DNA of 47,407 nucleotides from Acidimicrobiia bacterium (lineage in GTDB: Bacteria > Actinomycetota > Acidimicrobiia > Spongiisociales > Spongiisociaceae): the NCBI GenBank assembly GCA_003229305.1, contig QIDH01000092.1, positions 1 to 47,407 of the forward strand, written 5' to 3'. The stretch's first letter is position 1. Each line of letters starts with the position of its first letter. The notes under the pieces were generated by a model that saw only the letters and a list, made by a program, of their open reading frames with translations, did no database searches and was not told the origin of the DNA. Shown here piece by piece: positions 8,596 through 17,443 of this stretch. Made by a program: the position numbers and the translations under genes.

Positions 8596-9426
8596 ATGGG
8601 TCGAATCAGCAGGTCAATCGAATTGATGAAGGCGTCGTGGCGGGTGCTCAAGGCCGACAAGGAGTTGATCGCCCTTCCGGTGATCTCAGGGATCGCTTCG
8701 ATGATCGTGGCCGCGACCTTCATCATCCCGCTGATCTCAGCAGGCGATTTCGAAAACGAGAGCCCATCACCGATCACCTGGGTCCTCATCTTCGTGATGT
8801 ACGTCGTGCTGGCCTACATCACCATCTTCTTCAACGCCGCTCTCGTCTCCGCCGCCCATGAACGATTGAACGGCGGCGATCCTACGATCGGTAGTGCCAT
8901 CAGGGGGGCGAGATCGAGGGCCGGAAAGATCCTCCCATGGGCGATCGTGTCTGCCACGGTCTCGGTCATCCTCCGAGCGATCGAGGAACGGGCAGGCATC
9001 GTCGGCCAGATCGTGGCGGGCTTGGCCGGCATGGCCTGGGCAGTAGTCACGTTCCTGGTACTCCCCATCATCGTGATCGAAGGCCTGAGCGTCGGGGATG
9101 CCATCAAGAAATCATCGAATCTCTTCAAGCGGACCTGGGGCGAAAATCTGGCCGCCCAGGTGGGTTTTAGCCTGATCGGACTTGCGGCAGCCTTGCCTGC
9201 GATTGCCCTCGTCTTCCTGGGTTTCGCGGGCGGAGGGGCAACTGCGGCGATCGCAATCATCGTCGCGGTGATATGGATGATCCTGGTTTCCGTGGTGATA
9301 GCCGCGCTAAGTGTGATATTCCAAACCGCTCTCTACCACTACGCGGTCGATGGTGAGGTCCCGAGTGGCTACTTCTCGGACGATGTGATGCGCTCGGCCT
9401 TTGGCCAGAGGCGTCGCCGGCGCTGA
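8596..9426 (+). CDS. DUF6159-like multi-pass membrane protein
   Basis: 276 residues with about six hydrophobic helices, a conserved N-terminal stretch SIELMKASWRVLKADKEL before the first helix, and an Arg-rich end. The pattern (short basic cytosolic N-terminus, a glycerophosphoryl-diesterase-like membrane domain, FKRTWGEN loop, HYAVDGEVPSGYF near the C-terminus) matches a widespread uncharacterised family that I know as DUF6159. Function unknown. The stop lies 40 nt before the gnd start and the genes are likely co-transcribed. Confidence 0.75.
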   Translation: MGRISRSIELMKASWRVLKADKELIALPVISGIASMIVAATFIIPLISAGDFENESPSPITWVLIFVMYVVLAYITIFFNAALVSAAHERLNGGDPTIGSAIRGARSRAGKILPWAIVSATVSVILRAIEERAGIVGQIVAGLAGMAWAVVTFLVLPIIVIEGLSVGDAIKKSSNLFKRTWGENLAAQVGFSLIGLAAALPAIALVFLGFAGGGATAAIAIIVAVIWMILVSVVIAALSVIFQTALYHYAVDGEVPSGYFSDDVMRSAFGQRRRRR

Positions 9427-9466
9427 CGCCAGTCCAGAACATTCATTGGACCACCTCGGAGCAGCT

Positions 9467-10921
9467 GTGGAAACCAAGGCAGACATCGGACTCATCGGGC
9501 TGGCGGTCATGGGTCAGAATCTGGTCCTGAATATGAACGACCACGGGTTCAAGGTGGCCGTTTTCAACCGCACGACGTCCAAGGTCGACGACTTCTTGAA
9601 TGGGCCCGCCAAGGGCACGATGGTCGCCGGTACCCACTCCGTTGAAGAGCTGGTCGGTTCTCTGAAGCAGCCTCGCAAGATCATGGTCATGGTCAAGGCA
9701 GGAGGACCGGTTGACGCAGTGATCGACCAGCTCACTCCCCTGCTCAAGCCCGGCGACATCATCATCGACGGTGGCAATTCTCACTACGAAGACACCAGGA
9801 GGCGGACCGTAGATCTCGAAGCGCGAGGACTGCTGTTCATTGGGGTCGGAGTCTCCGGAGGCGAAGAGGGAGCCAGAAACGGGCCGGCGATGATGCCGGG
9901 TGGTTCGCCGGCTGCCTGGCCCCTCGTCAAAGACATCCTCCAGGCGATCGCGGCCAAGGTCGAAGACGGCTCACCGTGTTGCACATGGGTTGGCTCGGAC
10001 GGAGCAGGCCATTTCGTCAAGATGGTCCACAACGGCATCGAATACGGCGACATGCAGGTAATCGCCGAGGCCTACCACCTGCTCAAGGCGGGCCTCGGCA
10101 TGTCTGAAGACGAAATTGCAGCGACGTTCCAAGAATGGAAAAACGGAGACCTCGACTCATACCTGATGGAAATCACCGCCGAGATTCTTTCCCACGTCGA
10201 CGAAGACGGAATGCGCACGCTTGGCGTGATCCTCGATGCAGCCAGCCAGAAAGGAACGGGCAAGTGGACCACCGTTGCGTCTTTGGACTTCGGCCAACCC
10301 GTGACTCTCGTGGCTGAGGCGGTATATGCGCGTATCGTGTCCTCGCTCAAAGACGAGCGGGTTTGCGCCGCGGCCAAGATCGGCTCAGACACACTTCCAA
10401 TCGCCGTCGAGCGCGAAGCCTTCGTCTCGGCCGTACGAGACGCCCTGTATGCGTCCAAGATCGTCTCGTATGCCCAGGGTTTCATGCTGCTGAGGGCCGC
10501 TTCGGACGAGTTCGGTTGGGATCTCGACTACGGAGCCACTGCCCAGCTTTGGCGAGAGGGAGCGATTATCAAGGCGGCCTTCCTCGATGACATCACCGCT
10601 GCATTCGGACGCAACCCCGATCTGGCCAGCCTCGTGCTTGACGACTTCTTCTCCGCCGCTCTGGCCAGGACCGAGCAAGGCTGGAGAACGACGGTGGCTG
10701 CCGCCGTTGTCGCCGGCCTGCCCGTGCCTGCCTATTCGACGGCTCTGGCCTTCTACGACGCCTACCGCACCGAAAGTTTGCCGGCGAATCTAATCCAAGC
10801 GATGCGCGACTATTTCGGCGCCCACACCTATGAGCGAACCGACCGACCAAGGGGCGAGTGGTTCCACACCGACTGGACAGGCACCGGCGGCGATACGACG
10901 GCCACCGCATACTCCGCGTAA
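9467..10921 (+). CDS. gnd: 6-phosphogluconate dehydrogenase, decarboxylating
   Basis: 484 residues, the length of a full-size NADP-dependent enzyme. The Rossmann motif GLAVMGQN is near residue 10, followed by VFNRTTSKV. The substrate-binding signature GVGVSGGEEGARNGPAMMPGG lies near 130 (written as the family's GxGxSGGxxGAxxGPxxMPGG), the catalytic region FVKMVHNGIEYGDMQ near 184-198, and the KGTGKWT motif near 263. It oxidises 6-phosphogluconate to ribulose 5-phosphate and CO2 in the pentose phosphate pathway. I set the start at GTG 9467 because GGAG at 9458-9461 is ideally spaced and because a start at 9401 would overlap the previous gene. Confidence 0.96.
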   Translation: METKADIGLIGLAVMGQNLVLNMNDHGFKVAVFNRTTSKVDDFLNGPAKGTMVAGTHSVEELVGSLKQPRKIMVMVKAGGPVDAVIDQLTPLLKPGDIIIDGGNSHYEDTRRRTVDLEARGLLFIGVGVSGGEEGARNGPAMMPGGSPAAWPLVKDILQAIAAKVEDGSPCCTWVGSDGAGHFVKMVHNGIEYGDMQVIAEAYHLLKAGLGMSEDEIAATFQEWKNGDLDSYLMEITAEILSHVDEDGMRTLGVILDAASQKGTGKWTTVASLDFGQPVTLVAEAVYARIVSSLKDERVCAAAKIGSDTLPIAVEREAFVSAVRDALYASKIVSYAQGFMLLRAASDEFGWDLDYGATAQLWREGAIIKAAFLDDITAAFGRNPDLASLVLDDFFSAALARTEQGWRTTVAAAVVAGLPVPAYSTALAFYDAYRTESLPANLIQAMRDYFGAHTYERTDRPRGEWFHTDWTGTGGDTTATAYSA

Positions 10922-10984
10922 TCGCGCTCAACCGAAGCAACCATTTCACAGGCAACGTGGGAGTCAGGGTGCCAGGATGGGAAG

Positions 10985-11473
10985 ATGCATGCACTTTCTG
11001 AGATCGCCCCGCCTTTCATAGACCTCGCCCACCGGATCGTCTGGTGTACTGCTGCCACCGTGGACTCTCAGAATCGGCCTAGATCGAGAATGCTGCACCC
11101 GATGTGGGAATGGGACGGCGAGAAACTAACCGGCCGCATCGCGACCGGTCCAACCCCTGTCAAACAGGCTCACCTCGACCACAGCCCATACATGTCGCTC
11201 ACCTATTGGACTGAGAATCAGGACACCTGCACGGCAGAGGTGAAGACCGAGTGGGCGTTGGACGAAGAATCCAGGACCGACCTGTGGGAATGGTTCAAAT
11301 CGACACCCATGCCCCTCGGCTATGACCCGGCGATCATCCCCGGTTGGGACGACCCCATGTCGCCAGGGTTCGCGGTTCTGAAGTTGACGCCCTGGCGCCT
11401 CAGGGTGATGCCAGGATCCGTCCTCACCGGAGGCTCAGGTGAAATTCTCAGCTGGAAGGCCGGCGATCACTGA
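10985..11473 (+). CDS. PNPOx-fold (flavin/F420 split-barrel) family protein
   Basis: 162 residues with the split-barrel pattern of pyridoxamine-phosphate-oxidase-like proteins. A strand pair carries C-T-A-A-T-V-D at about 21-27 and PRSRMLHPMWEWDG (about 32-45), then G-x-x-T-G-P-T-P-V-K and the Y-M-S-L-T-Y-W strand. Members bind FMN, F420 or heme and do redox or storage jobs; which one applies here cannot be decided. It follows gnd by about 60 nt on the same strand and converges on manA. Confidence 0.75.
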   Translation: MHALSEIAPPFIDLAHRIVWCTAATVDSQNRPRSRMLHPMWEWDGEKLTGRIATGPTPVKQAHLDHSPYMSLTYWTENQDTCTAEVKTEWALDEESRTDLWEWFKSTPMPLGYDPAIIPGWDDPMSPGFAVLKLTPWRLRVMPGSVLTGGSGEILSWKAGDH

Positions 11474-11522
11474 CCCGAGCGACCCGGATAGCTTGGCAGA
11501 CACATGACTTGAGTGGTCGGGG

Positions 11523-12497
11523 TCAGACCAGGGCTATTTCCAGGACCGTCGCAGGCGCGATCACCTCCAACTCGACCGACTGAGCAGTGCTGGCAGGAAC
11601 GACGGCGGTGCGCCCAACCGCCAGGCGTATTGGGTCGTGCCCGGAGGTGGAAACCACCAGCTCACCGGCGACGACCATCACTATTCGCAATTCTGAAGGG
11701 TTCCTGAGTTCGATTGTGCCGAGCGACGATCGGTGTTCCACGATCGAATAGTGCGGTGTATCGACCAGCAGCCTGCGCCCATCGCCCTCGATGAGTCCCA
11801 TTGAGCCTGGACTTGCGTCGAGGCGGATGGCCTCAAGACCTTCGGCAATGTGCAAGGTACGAGGTGCCCGCCCGTACTCCTCTATCCAGTCGTACAGACG
11901 GAACGTCGTGTCGGAAGGCGTCTGAATTTCGGCGACCACGACGCCCGCCCCTAACGCGTGCACGGTGCCGGCCGGGAGGTGATGAAACTCCCCTGCCAGC
12001 GCCGGGACCGGGTCGAGCAAATCGACCATTGCCTGCGCGCCGGCCGACTCTTTGACATCTTCCATCTCGACCCCATCCCTAAACCCCAGGTACAGGACCG
12101 CCCCTGGCTCTGCTTCGACCACGTACCAGGATTCAGTCTTGAGGTATGTCCCAGGACACTCGTCGATAAAACGTGCATCCGGATGTACCTGGACGGAAAG
12201 GTGTTCCTTCGCGTCGAGGTACTTGACGAGCAGAGGGAAGTCTCCGAGGATGGTCGCAGACGCGCTGCCAAGCAACGCGTCGCCGAATTGCGAAATCAGC
12301 TCGCCCAACGTCGATCCAGCCGAAGGTCCGTAATCGCTAACAGTCCTCGTGACAGCAGCACTGGTAACCGCGTCCAGAGGCAGATCCGCGATCTCCCAGC
12401 TCTCGCCATATGACTCGCTGTCTGGCAGTGACTTGCCCAACGACTCGAGTTTTCGACCACCCCACGGTTTGGCGACCAGGATCGGCTCGAATGTCAT
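11523..12497 (-). CDS. manA: Mannose-6-phosphate isomerase, class I
   Basis: 324 residues from ATG 12497, close to the short bacterial type I enzymes. The opening PILVAKPWGGRKL is the classic family start. Zinc ligands are visible as Q-x-H in LSVQVHPDA (about 80-88), Glu in KTESWYV (about 100-106) and His in LPAGTVHALGAG (near 165). It interconverts fructose 6-phosphate and mannose 6-phosphate, supplying GDP-mannose and glycan synthesis. ATG 12518 is an alternative start; a longer frame reaching 12830 would run through the divergent selenoprotein gene and is rejected. The C-terminal cupin domain is intact. Confidence 0.93.
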   Translation of the reverse strand: MTFEPILVAKPWGGRKLESLGKSLPDSESYGESWEIADLPLDAVTSAAVTRTVSDYGPSAGSTLGELISQFGDALLGSASATILGDFPLLVKYLDAKEHLSVQVHPDARFIDECPGTYLKTESWYVVEAEPGAVLYLGFRDGVEMEDVKESAGAQAMVDLLDPVPALAGEFHHLPAGTVHALGAGVVVAEIQTPSDTTFRLYDWIEEYGRAPRTLHIAEGLEAIRLDASPGSMGLIEGDGRRLLVDTPHYSIVEHRSSLGTIELRNPSELRIVMVVAGELVVSTSGHDPIRLAVGRTAVVPASTAQSVELEVIAPATVLEIALV

Positions 12498-12566
12498 AGG
12501 TCCAGACAAGGCGTGCATAGGCCGAAACAGTAGGCCTTCGTGAGGTTGCTCACGTACGATGACCCA

Positions 12567-13145
12567 ATGGCAGCATGGATACACACGGTTCCTGAGGAAG
12601 AAGCCGATGGCAGGCTCGCTGAGCTCTATGACATCACCAGAGATCCTGGCAACGGCAGGGTCGACAACATCATGTCGATCCATTCGCTTCATCCCGAAGG
12701 CCTCGACGCCCACAATGAGCTCTATAAGGCAGTGATGGCAGGCACGCCCACGCTTCGCAAAGTGGAGCGCGAGATGATCGCCCTTGTCACGTCTTCGATC
12801 AACGAATGCCACTACTGAGTGACCCACCACCGCCGCGGTCTGCGGCGCCTGCTACGCAACGGTGATCTGGCCGACGCGATCGAAACCGACTGGCGGTCAG
12901 CCGACCTCGACCCCAAACGCTTCGCAATGTTGGGTTTCACAGAAAAGCTCACGAGAACCCCATCCTCCATGGATCGATCCGACGTCGAATCGTTGCGCGC
13001 CGCCGGATTCTCCGACCGAGACGTTCTCGACATCACAGAGGTGATTGGGTACTACGCCTATGCCAACCGAATCGCAGACGGTCTCGGTGTCGAAGTCGAG
13101 CCCTGGAGTGATGCAGGGGCTTCAGAACCGCACGAGATTCGGTAA
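12567..13145 (+). CDS. AhpD-like/peroxidase-related protein with probable selenocysteine (in-frame TGA)
   Basis: 192 residues if TGA at 12816-12818 is read through. Both halves lie in one frame and together give an intact member of the peroxidase-related carboxymuconolactone-decarboxylase/AhpD superfamily, which is about 180-195 residues long. The active site reads C81-H-Y-U84-V-T-H-H88, with E69 twelve residues before C81. This is the spacing of Glu118, Cys130, Cys133 and His137 in mycobacterial AhpD. The TGA replaces the second, peroxide-attacking Cys. A perfect hairpin with a GGTCT loop follows (12831-12847). The expected activity is thiol/selenol-dependent reduction of peroxides. ATG 12567 gives the family start MAAWIHTVPEEE; GTG 12540 is possible. 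The stop is TAA at 13143. Alternatives are a nonsense pseudogene or a sequencing error, both less likely given the hairpin and the intact downstream half. Confidence 0.85.
12831..12847 (+). promoter_or_regulatory. bSECIS-like hairpin after in-frame TGA
   Basis: The stem CGCCGC (12831-12836) pairs perfectly with GCGGCG (12842-12847) around the 5-nt loop GGTCT (12837-12841). The first G of the loop is 18 nt past the TGA at 12816-12818. Bacterial SECIS elements sit just downstream of the UGA within the coding region and present a GGU-type apical loop to the SelB C-terminal domain. As I recall the E. coli fdhF element, it has the same GGUCU at the same distance. Only the sequence match is seen here; SelB binding is inferred. 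Confidence 0.75.
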
Positions 13146-13203
13146 TCTCTCCAACACCGCGCCAAGAAGTTGGCAGTGATTCGCGTCGAGCAGGAGATTC
13201 CAG

Positions 13204-15747
13204 GTGACCACGAACCCCCATCGCCTGCCTAGGCATGCCGTCCCGCAACGCTACGAGATACGTCTGGAACCAGCTCTGGACGCGGCCACATTCGCCGGCT
13301 CACAAATCGTGACGCTGGACATAAGCGACCCGACATCCGAGATCGTTCTCAATGCTGCCGAGTTGGACATTTATGAGGCCCATCTCCGAAACGACGCGGA
13401 CGATCACGTCGAAGCAGTCGTGACCTACGACGAAGAGGCGCAGCGAGCGACGTTGACACTCGATCAACAGGTTGAGCCAGGAGAGTGGAAACTCTTCTGC
13501 GGATTCACCGGAATCCTCAACGATCAACTCCATGGCTTCTACCGCTCGACCTTCACCGACATTGACGGGGACGAACAGGTCATCGCCACGACGCAGTTTG
13601 AAGCAGCAGACGCCCGCCGAGCCTTCCCCTGTTGGGATGAACCGGACTTCAAGGCAGTGTTCGCCATCACCTTGGTAGTCCCGGAGGACTTGTTGGCGGT
13701 ATCGAACGGCGCTGAGGTCGAGCGGTCCCAGATTGGCGACAAGGTCGCCATCCGGTTCGCGGACACCATGAAAATGTCCACATACATCGTGGCATTCGTG
13801 GTCGGTCCATTTGAAGCGACAGAGGCCAGAGACGTTGACGGCGTCCCGCTGAGGGTCATCGTGCCGCGAGGCAAGCTTCATCTGACCGACTACGCCATGC
13901 AATGTGGAGACTTCTGCCTCAGGTACCTGAGTTCGTATTACGGAATCGATTACCCAGGCGACAAAGTAGACATGGTCGCCATCCCGGATTTCGCATTCGG
14001 GGCGATGGAAAACCTCGGGTGCATCACATACCGAGAAACGGCCCTCCTCATCGACCTCGCCAACTCGACCCAGGCTGAGAGGCTTCGGATCCTCGACGTG
14101 GCCGGTCACGAACTCGCCCACATGTGGTTCGGTGACCTCGTGACGATGAAATGGTGGAACGGAATCTGGCTCAACGAGGCGTTCGCCAGCTTCTTGGAAA
14201 TGAAGGCGACAGACGCGATGCGCCCAGACTGGAAGCGTTGGCTGGCCTTCGCAGCGGTGGAACGGCCGTGGGCGTTCGAGGTGGACGATCTGGTGTCCAC
14301 CCGTCCGGTTGAGTTCGAAGTCAACTCGCCAGACGAGGCAAACGAGATGTTCGATGCGCTGACCTATGGCAAGGGCTCTGCGGTGCTGAGAATGATCGAG
14401 CAGTATCTCGGAGAAGAAGTCTTCAGGCAGGGGGTTGGCTCCTACCTCAGGACCCACTCGTACGGCAACACCGAGGCGGCGGACCTCTGGGCGGCACTCA
14501 ATCAGGCTTCTGGAATCCCGGTCGGCGAAATCATGGATACGTGGATTCTTCAGGGCGGCTATCCACAGGTGGACGTCGACCTCGAAGACGGCGGGATTCG
14601 GCTGCGCCAACGCCGGTTCCTGGCCGAGCCGGACGAGGCCGACCAGACACTCTGGCGATTGCCGATCCAGGTGAGGGGCTCGGTCGGGGGTGTCCCGTTC
14701 GACCGAAGGCTGATCATGGACTCAGACGAGGCGTTCGTCGAAGTGCCTGGCCAGATCGATTGGGTGGTCGCCAATGGAGGAGGCCACGGCTTCTATCGGA
14801 CGAGCTATTCGGACTCCCTATTCGTGGCCCTCACTGACGACTTGGACAAGCTCGACGACCTGGAGCGCTACACATTGATCGATGACTCATGGGCGTTCGT
14901 CGAAAACGGCCAGCTCAACGTCGCCGACTTTCTCGCGCTGGTCGAGGGGTACAGGGCCGAATCGGAGCACGCGATCTGGCAGTCGATCATCGGAGCGCTC
15001 GGCAAGATCAGTCACCACCTGGTCGAGGACGATCACCGACCAGCTTTCAGAACCAAAGTCACCAGCATCCTGAACCAGGTCGCAGCTCGCCTTGGCTGGG
15101 ACCCGGCTGATGACGACGACCTGACCAGGCGAATGCGCGGCCAAGTACTCCAGGCCCTTGGACTGATCGCCGAGGACCAAGAAACGATTCAACGAGCCCG
15201 CGAGGTGTTCACCGCTTGGTCGGCCGAGCCGAGTTCCATCGATCCCGACGTCGCCCAGGCAGCGATGTTCATCGTGGCTCGTCATGGTGACGGCGCCACA
15301 TACGAAGAATTCATGCGCCGGCACAAATCGGCGTCCAGTCCGATGGAGGAGCAGAAGTTCCTCAGGGCACTCACCACCTTCGGCACCACGGCCCTGACCG
15401 ATCGCACCATCACGAACCTGCTAGACGGGACCATCCGAGCCCAGGATGTCGCATGGGTCACAGGAGCGCTTCTGGGCAACCGCACAACTGGTGCATACGC
15501 CTGGGAGCTGGTGCGCCGAAACTGGGACGATCTCGTCGAAGCGATGCCTCCTGCCACCAGACGCCGCCTGGTCGATGGCCTTCCGGCCCTTTCGGAGCCG
15601 GCGGTGGCGGCGAACGTGCAGGCCTTTCTGGCCGAGCATCCTCTACCTGGGGTGGCAAAGGGACTCGAGCAGAAGTTGGAGAGATTGCGAGCGATGGTGG
15701 CAATGAGGCAACGCGAGAGAGATCGGCTCAGCGAAGCCCTCAACTGA
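13204..15747 (+). CDS. pepN: M1 family aminopeptidase (aminopeptidase N type)
   Basis: 847 residues, full length for actinobacterial PepN. The exopeptidase motif GAMEN is at 266-270, and the zinc motif HELAH begins at residue 302 with the third ligand in NEAFASFLE about 18 residues on; the catalytic Tyr region TYGKGSAVL is further along. The C-terminal third is the helical ERAP1-like domain. It removes N-terminal residues from peptides in the cytosol; there is no signal sequence. The start is GTG 13204 with AGGAG about 8 nt upstream, 58 nt after the selenoprotein stop, so the two may share a transcript. It converges on the YihY gene with a 12-nt gap. Confidence 0.95.
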   Translation: MTTNPHRLPRHAVPQRYEIRLEPALDAATFAGSQIVTLDISDPTSEIVLNAAELDIYEAHLRNDADDHVEAVVTYDEEAQRATLTLDQQVEPGEWKLFCGFTGILNDQLHGFYRSTFTDIDGDEQVIATTQFEAADARRAFPCWDEPDFKAVFAITLVVPEDLLAVSNGAEVERSQIGDKVAIRFADTMKMSTYIVAFVVGPFEATEARDVDGVPLRVIVPRGKLHLTDYAMQCGDFCLRYLSSYYGIDYPGDKVDMVAIPDFAFGAMENLGCITYRETALLIDLANSTQAERLRILDVAGHELAHMWFGDLVTMKWWNGIWLNEAFASFLEMKATDAMRPDWKRWLAFAAVERPWAFEVDDLVSTRPVEFEVNSPDEANEMFDALTYGKGSAVLRMIEQYLGEEVFRQGVGSYLRTHSYGNTEAADLWAALNQASGIPVGEIMDTWILQGGYPQVDVDLEDGGIRLRQRRFLAEPDEADQTLWRLPIQVRGSVGGVPFDRRLIMDSDEAFVEVPGQIDWVVANGGGHGFYRTSYSDSLFVALTDDLDKLDDLERYTLIDDSWAFVENGQLNVADFLALVEGYRAESEHAIWQSIIGALGKISHHLVEDDHRPAFRTKVTSILNQVAARLGWDPADDDDLTRRMRGQVLQALGLIAEDQETIQRAREVFTAWSAEPSSIDPDVAQAAMFIVARHGDGATYEEFMRRHKSASSPMEEQKFLRALTTFGTTALTDRTITNLLDGTIRAQDVAWVTGALLGNRTTGAYAWELVRRNWDDLVEAMPPATRRRLVDGLPALSEPAVAANVQAFLAEHPLPGVAKGLEQKLERLRAMVAMRQRERDRLSEALN

Positions 15748-15759
15748 CCAAATCGCTCG

Positions 15760-16662
15760 TCAGCGTGTCTCGGCTTCAGGTTGGTTCTTTCGGTTGGGAG
15801 AAGGCCAGAGCTTCTCGGCCTCTGCGTTGAGTTCAGCTCCAACCAGAACCGCGATCGCAGCGACATAGACCCAGAGCAGAATCACCAGCGGAACCGCGAA
15901 AATCCCGTAGGCCGAATCGCCTTCAATGAACGACCCCGCGTAGAAACGCAATGCGAAACTCCCGACGATCCAGATCAGGAGCGCCAGGACGGCTCCTGGC
16001 AGTTCCCGTCGCCAGGGTGTATCAGGAACAACCATGTTGTATGTCCAGGTGAGGATCATCAATCCAATCAGCCCAACCAACGGCCAATATGCGATCGCCC
16101 AAATTCGATCGAAAGCGCCCGCCCAGCCGAACCTCCCCGCGAGATCTGCCCCAAATCTGGGGCCGAGGACCAGCAGGGGGAGAAGTGTGCCCGACCCGAT
16201 GACCCCTCCGATCGTCATCGCCAATGCCAGGGCCCTGCGGCGGACCCAGCTCGGATGAACATCGCGGTCATACGCGATCGTGACGGTGCGAACGATCACG
16301 TCCGCCGCCCGACTTCCTGACCACAGAAGGAACAGAACACCCACCGTCACAACGTCGGCCCGACCGGACTCGAGGAGCGAATCGAGAGGCTGGGTGAGGC
16401 TGGCGACGGTCGATTCGGTGAGGAAGGTTGCCGCGCCGTCCACAATTGCGGTCCTGACCTGCATGACGACCTCCTCACCGAGGGCCTGTGCCACGTATCC
16501 AGCGACGCCCAGCACTACCAGCAGAAGCGGAGGAAGAGCCAGCACGACAAAGAAAGCAACTTCGGCCGCCAATCCGGGAACACGGTCGGCGATCGAGTCG
16601 CGGACCGTTGCCTTGGCGAGCTCGATACCTCCTGACACCGGATCAGGTATTTCAGAAATCAC
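15760..16662 (-). CDS. YihY/BrkB family inner-membrane protein
   Basis: 300 residues with six main hydrophobic helices, typical of the family once mis-annotated as ribonuclease BN. Recognisable parts are the amphipathic start DSIADRVPGLAAEVAFFVVLALPPL (given here only as positions about 18-42), the W-S-G-S-R-A segment near 113-118, and the late loop FALRFYAGSFIEGDSAYG (about 230-247), which corresponds to the conserved Y-x-x-x-F-x-x-Y-G-x-x-G block. Function in bacteria is unproven; transport or lipid-export roles have been suggested. The GTG start at 16662 has no strong ribosome site. It lies downstream of the crcB pair on the same strand. Confidence 0.88.
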   Translation of the reverse strand: MISEIPDPVSGGIELAKATVRDSIADRVPGLAAEVAFFVVLALPPLLLVVLGVAGYVAQALGEEVVMQVRTAIVDGAATFLTESTVASLTQPLDSLLESGRADVVTVGVLFLLWSGSRAADVIVRTVTIAYDRDVHPSWVRRRALALAMTIGGVIGSGTLLPLLVLGPRFGADLAGRFGWAGAFDRIWAIAYWPLVGLIGLMILTWTYNMVVPDTPWRRELPGAVLALLIWIVGSFALRFYAGSFIEGDSAYGIFAVPLVILLWVYVAAIAVLVGAELNAEAEKLWPSPNRKNQPEAETR

Positions 16663-16704
16663 AATGTGAACGGTAACGGCTCAGGCGGCCGCTGCTACTG
16701 CACG

Positions 16705-17058
16705 TCAGTTGAACCCTCCGACGATGGCTATCCCGAGCCAGGCCAGAACAAGTCCGGCCACCAGGACTGGCCCCGTTCTGGCAACCATCGGAGTCAGTGT
16801 TTTCGCCTCTTCGACCAGATCGACCTTCCAGGTCGAGAAGGTGGTGAATCCGCCGAGCAACCCGACTCCGACAATCAGCAATGCATCTTCGGACAATCGT
16901 CCTGAACGAAACAAACCAACGATGACGCCAAGCGCCAGAGAGCCGATCAGGTTGATCGAGCTCGTCGCGGCTCGCCTCCGTTTCGCGTCGCCAGATTCTG
17001 AAGCGATCCATCGCAGCGCCGCACCCAGTCCACCGGCGAGACCGACCAGCACGATCAT
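16705..17058 (-). CDS. crcB: CrcB/Fluc fluoride channel subunit 2
   Basis: 117 residues, four helices. The family blocks are G-x-x-G-A-A-L-R-W near residue 10-17, N-L-I-G-S-L-A-L-G (about 36-44) and G-L-L-G-G-F-T-T-F-S-T-W (about 66-77), which holds the sodium/fluoride-pore Phe and Thr residues. ATG 17058 overlaps the stop of the upstream crcB (4 nt, ATGA), so the two subunits are made in step. Paired crcB genes in Gram-positive bacteria often form heterodimeric fluoride exporters. A longer frame extending to 17235 is an overlap artefact. Confidence 0.93.
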   Translation of the reverse strand: MIVLVGLAGGLGAALRWIASESGDAKRRRAATSSINLIGSLALGVIVGLFRSGRLSEDALLIVGVGLLGGFTTFSTWKVDLVEEAKTLTPMVARTGPVLVAGLVLAWLGIAIVGGFN

Positions 17059-17405
17059 CGTTTCACCCCGTGGGTCCTGGCGACGGCGGCAACCCACAAC
17101 CCTGCGACAACACTGGCTCCGACATAGAGCACGGCCATTGCCAGGCCGGTTGACTCGACGATCAGCACACCCTCGACCACGAAACCCGAAAATGTCGTTA
17201 ACGCCCCTGCCAGACCCACTCCCAGCAGATTCCACAGAATCCCGACTCGACTGGACAAACGGCCTGCCAGGAACCCGAGGAGGGCCGCGCCAATCAAGTT
17301 GGCTGTGAAAGTGCCGGTTCTAAAGTCACCATTTCTTCCGACCAACTCAACGATGCCCCAGCGCGCCAGGGCGCCAAGGGATCCGCCGACGAACACCGCA
17401 GCCAA
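17055..17405 (-). CDS. crcB: CrcB/Fluc fluoride channel subunit 1
   Basis: 116 residues, four helices, with G-G-S-L-G-A-L-A-R-W near residues 8-17, T-A-N-L-I-G-A-A-L-L-G (about 33-43) and G-L-A-G-A-L-T-T-F-S-G-F (about 64-75). The start is most likely TTG 17405, which places the family's N-terminal helix correctly; no better start exists before the arsR stop 38 nt upstream. It lies directly behind the arsR gene, and I see no fluoride riboswitch consensus in the short gap. Control is either by the arsR-type promoter or unresolved. Confidence 0.9.
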   Translation of the reverse strand: MAAVFVGGSLGALARWGIVELVGRNGDFRTGTFTANLIGAALLGFLAGRLSSRVGILWNLLGVGLAGALTTFSGFVVEGVLIVESTGLAMAVLYVGASVVAGLWVAAVARTHGVKR

Positions 17406-17443
17406 GGTGCCGGCTCTACCAAAGGCGGCTAGGGGGGAAGACC

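Noticed and set aside
12498..12830. N-terminal extension of manA
   Set aside because: It lacks family similarity and overlaps the divergent selenoprotein gene; the manA family start is at MTFEPILVAKPWGG.
12819..13145. Separate gene starting at GTG right after the TGA
   Set aside because: The split would fall inside the CxxC catalytic motif and leave both products without a complete active site. Selenocysteine readthrough explains the in-frame fusion and the SECIS-like hairpin better.
13300..14610. 436-codon minus-strand frame opposite pepN
   Set aside because: A shadow of the aminopeptidase gene; no recognisable fold and no ribosome site.
17406..17443. Fluoride riboswitch before crcB
   Set aside because: Only 38 nt are free between arsR and crcB, too short for the aptamer, and no matching consensus is visible.
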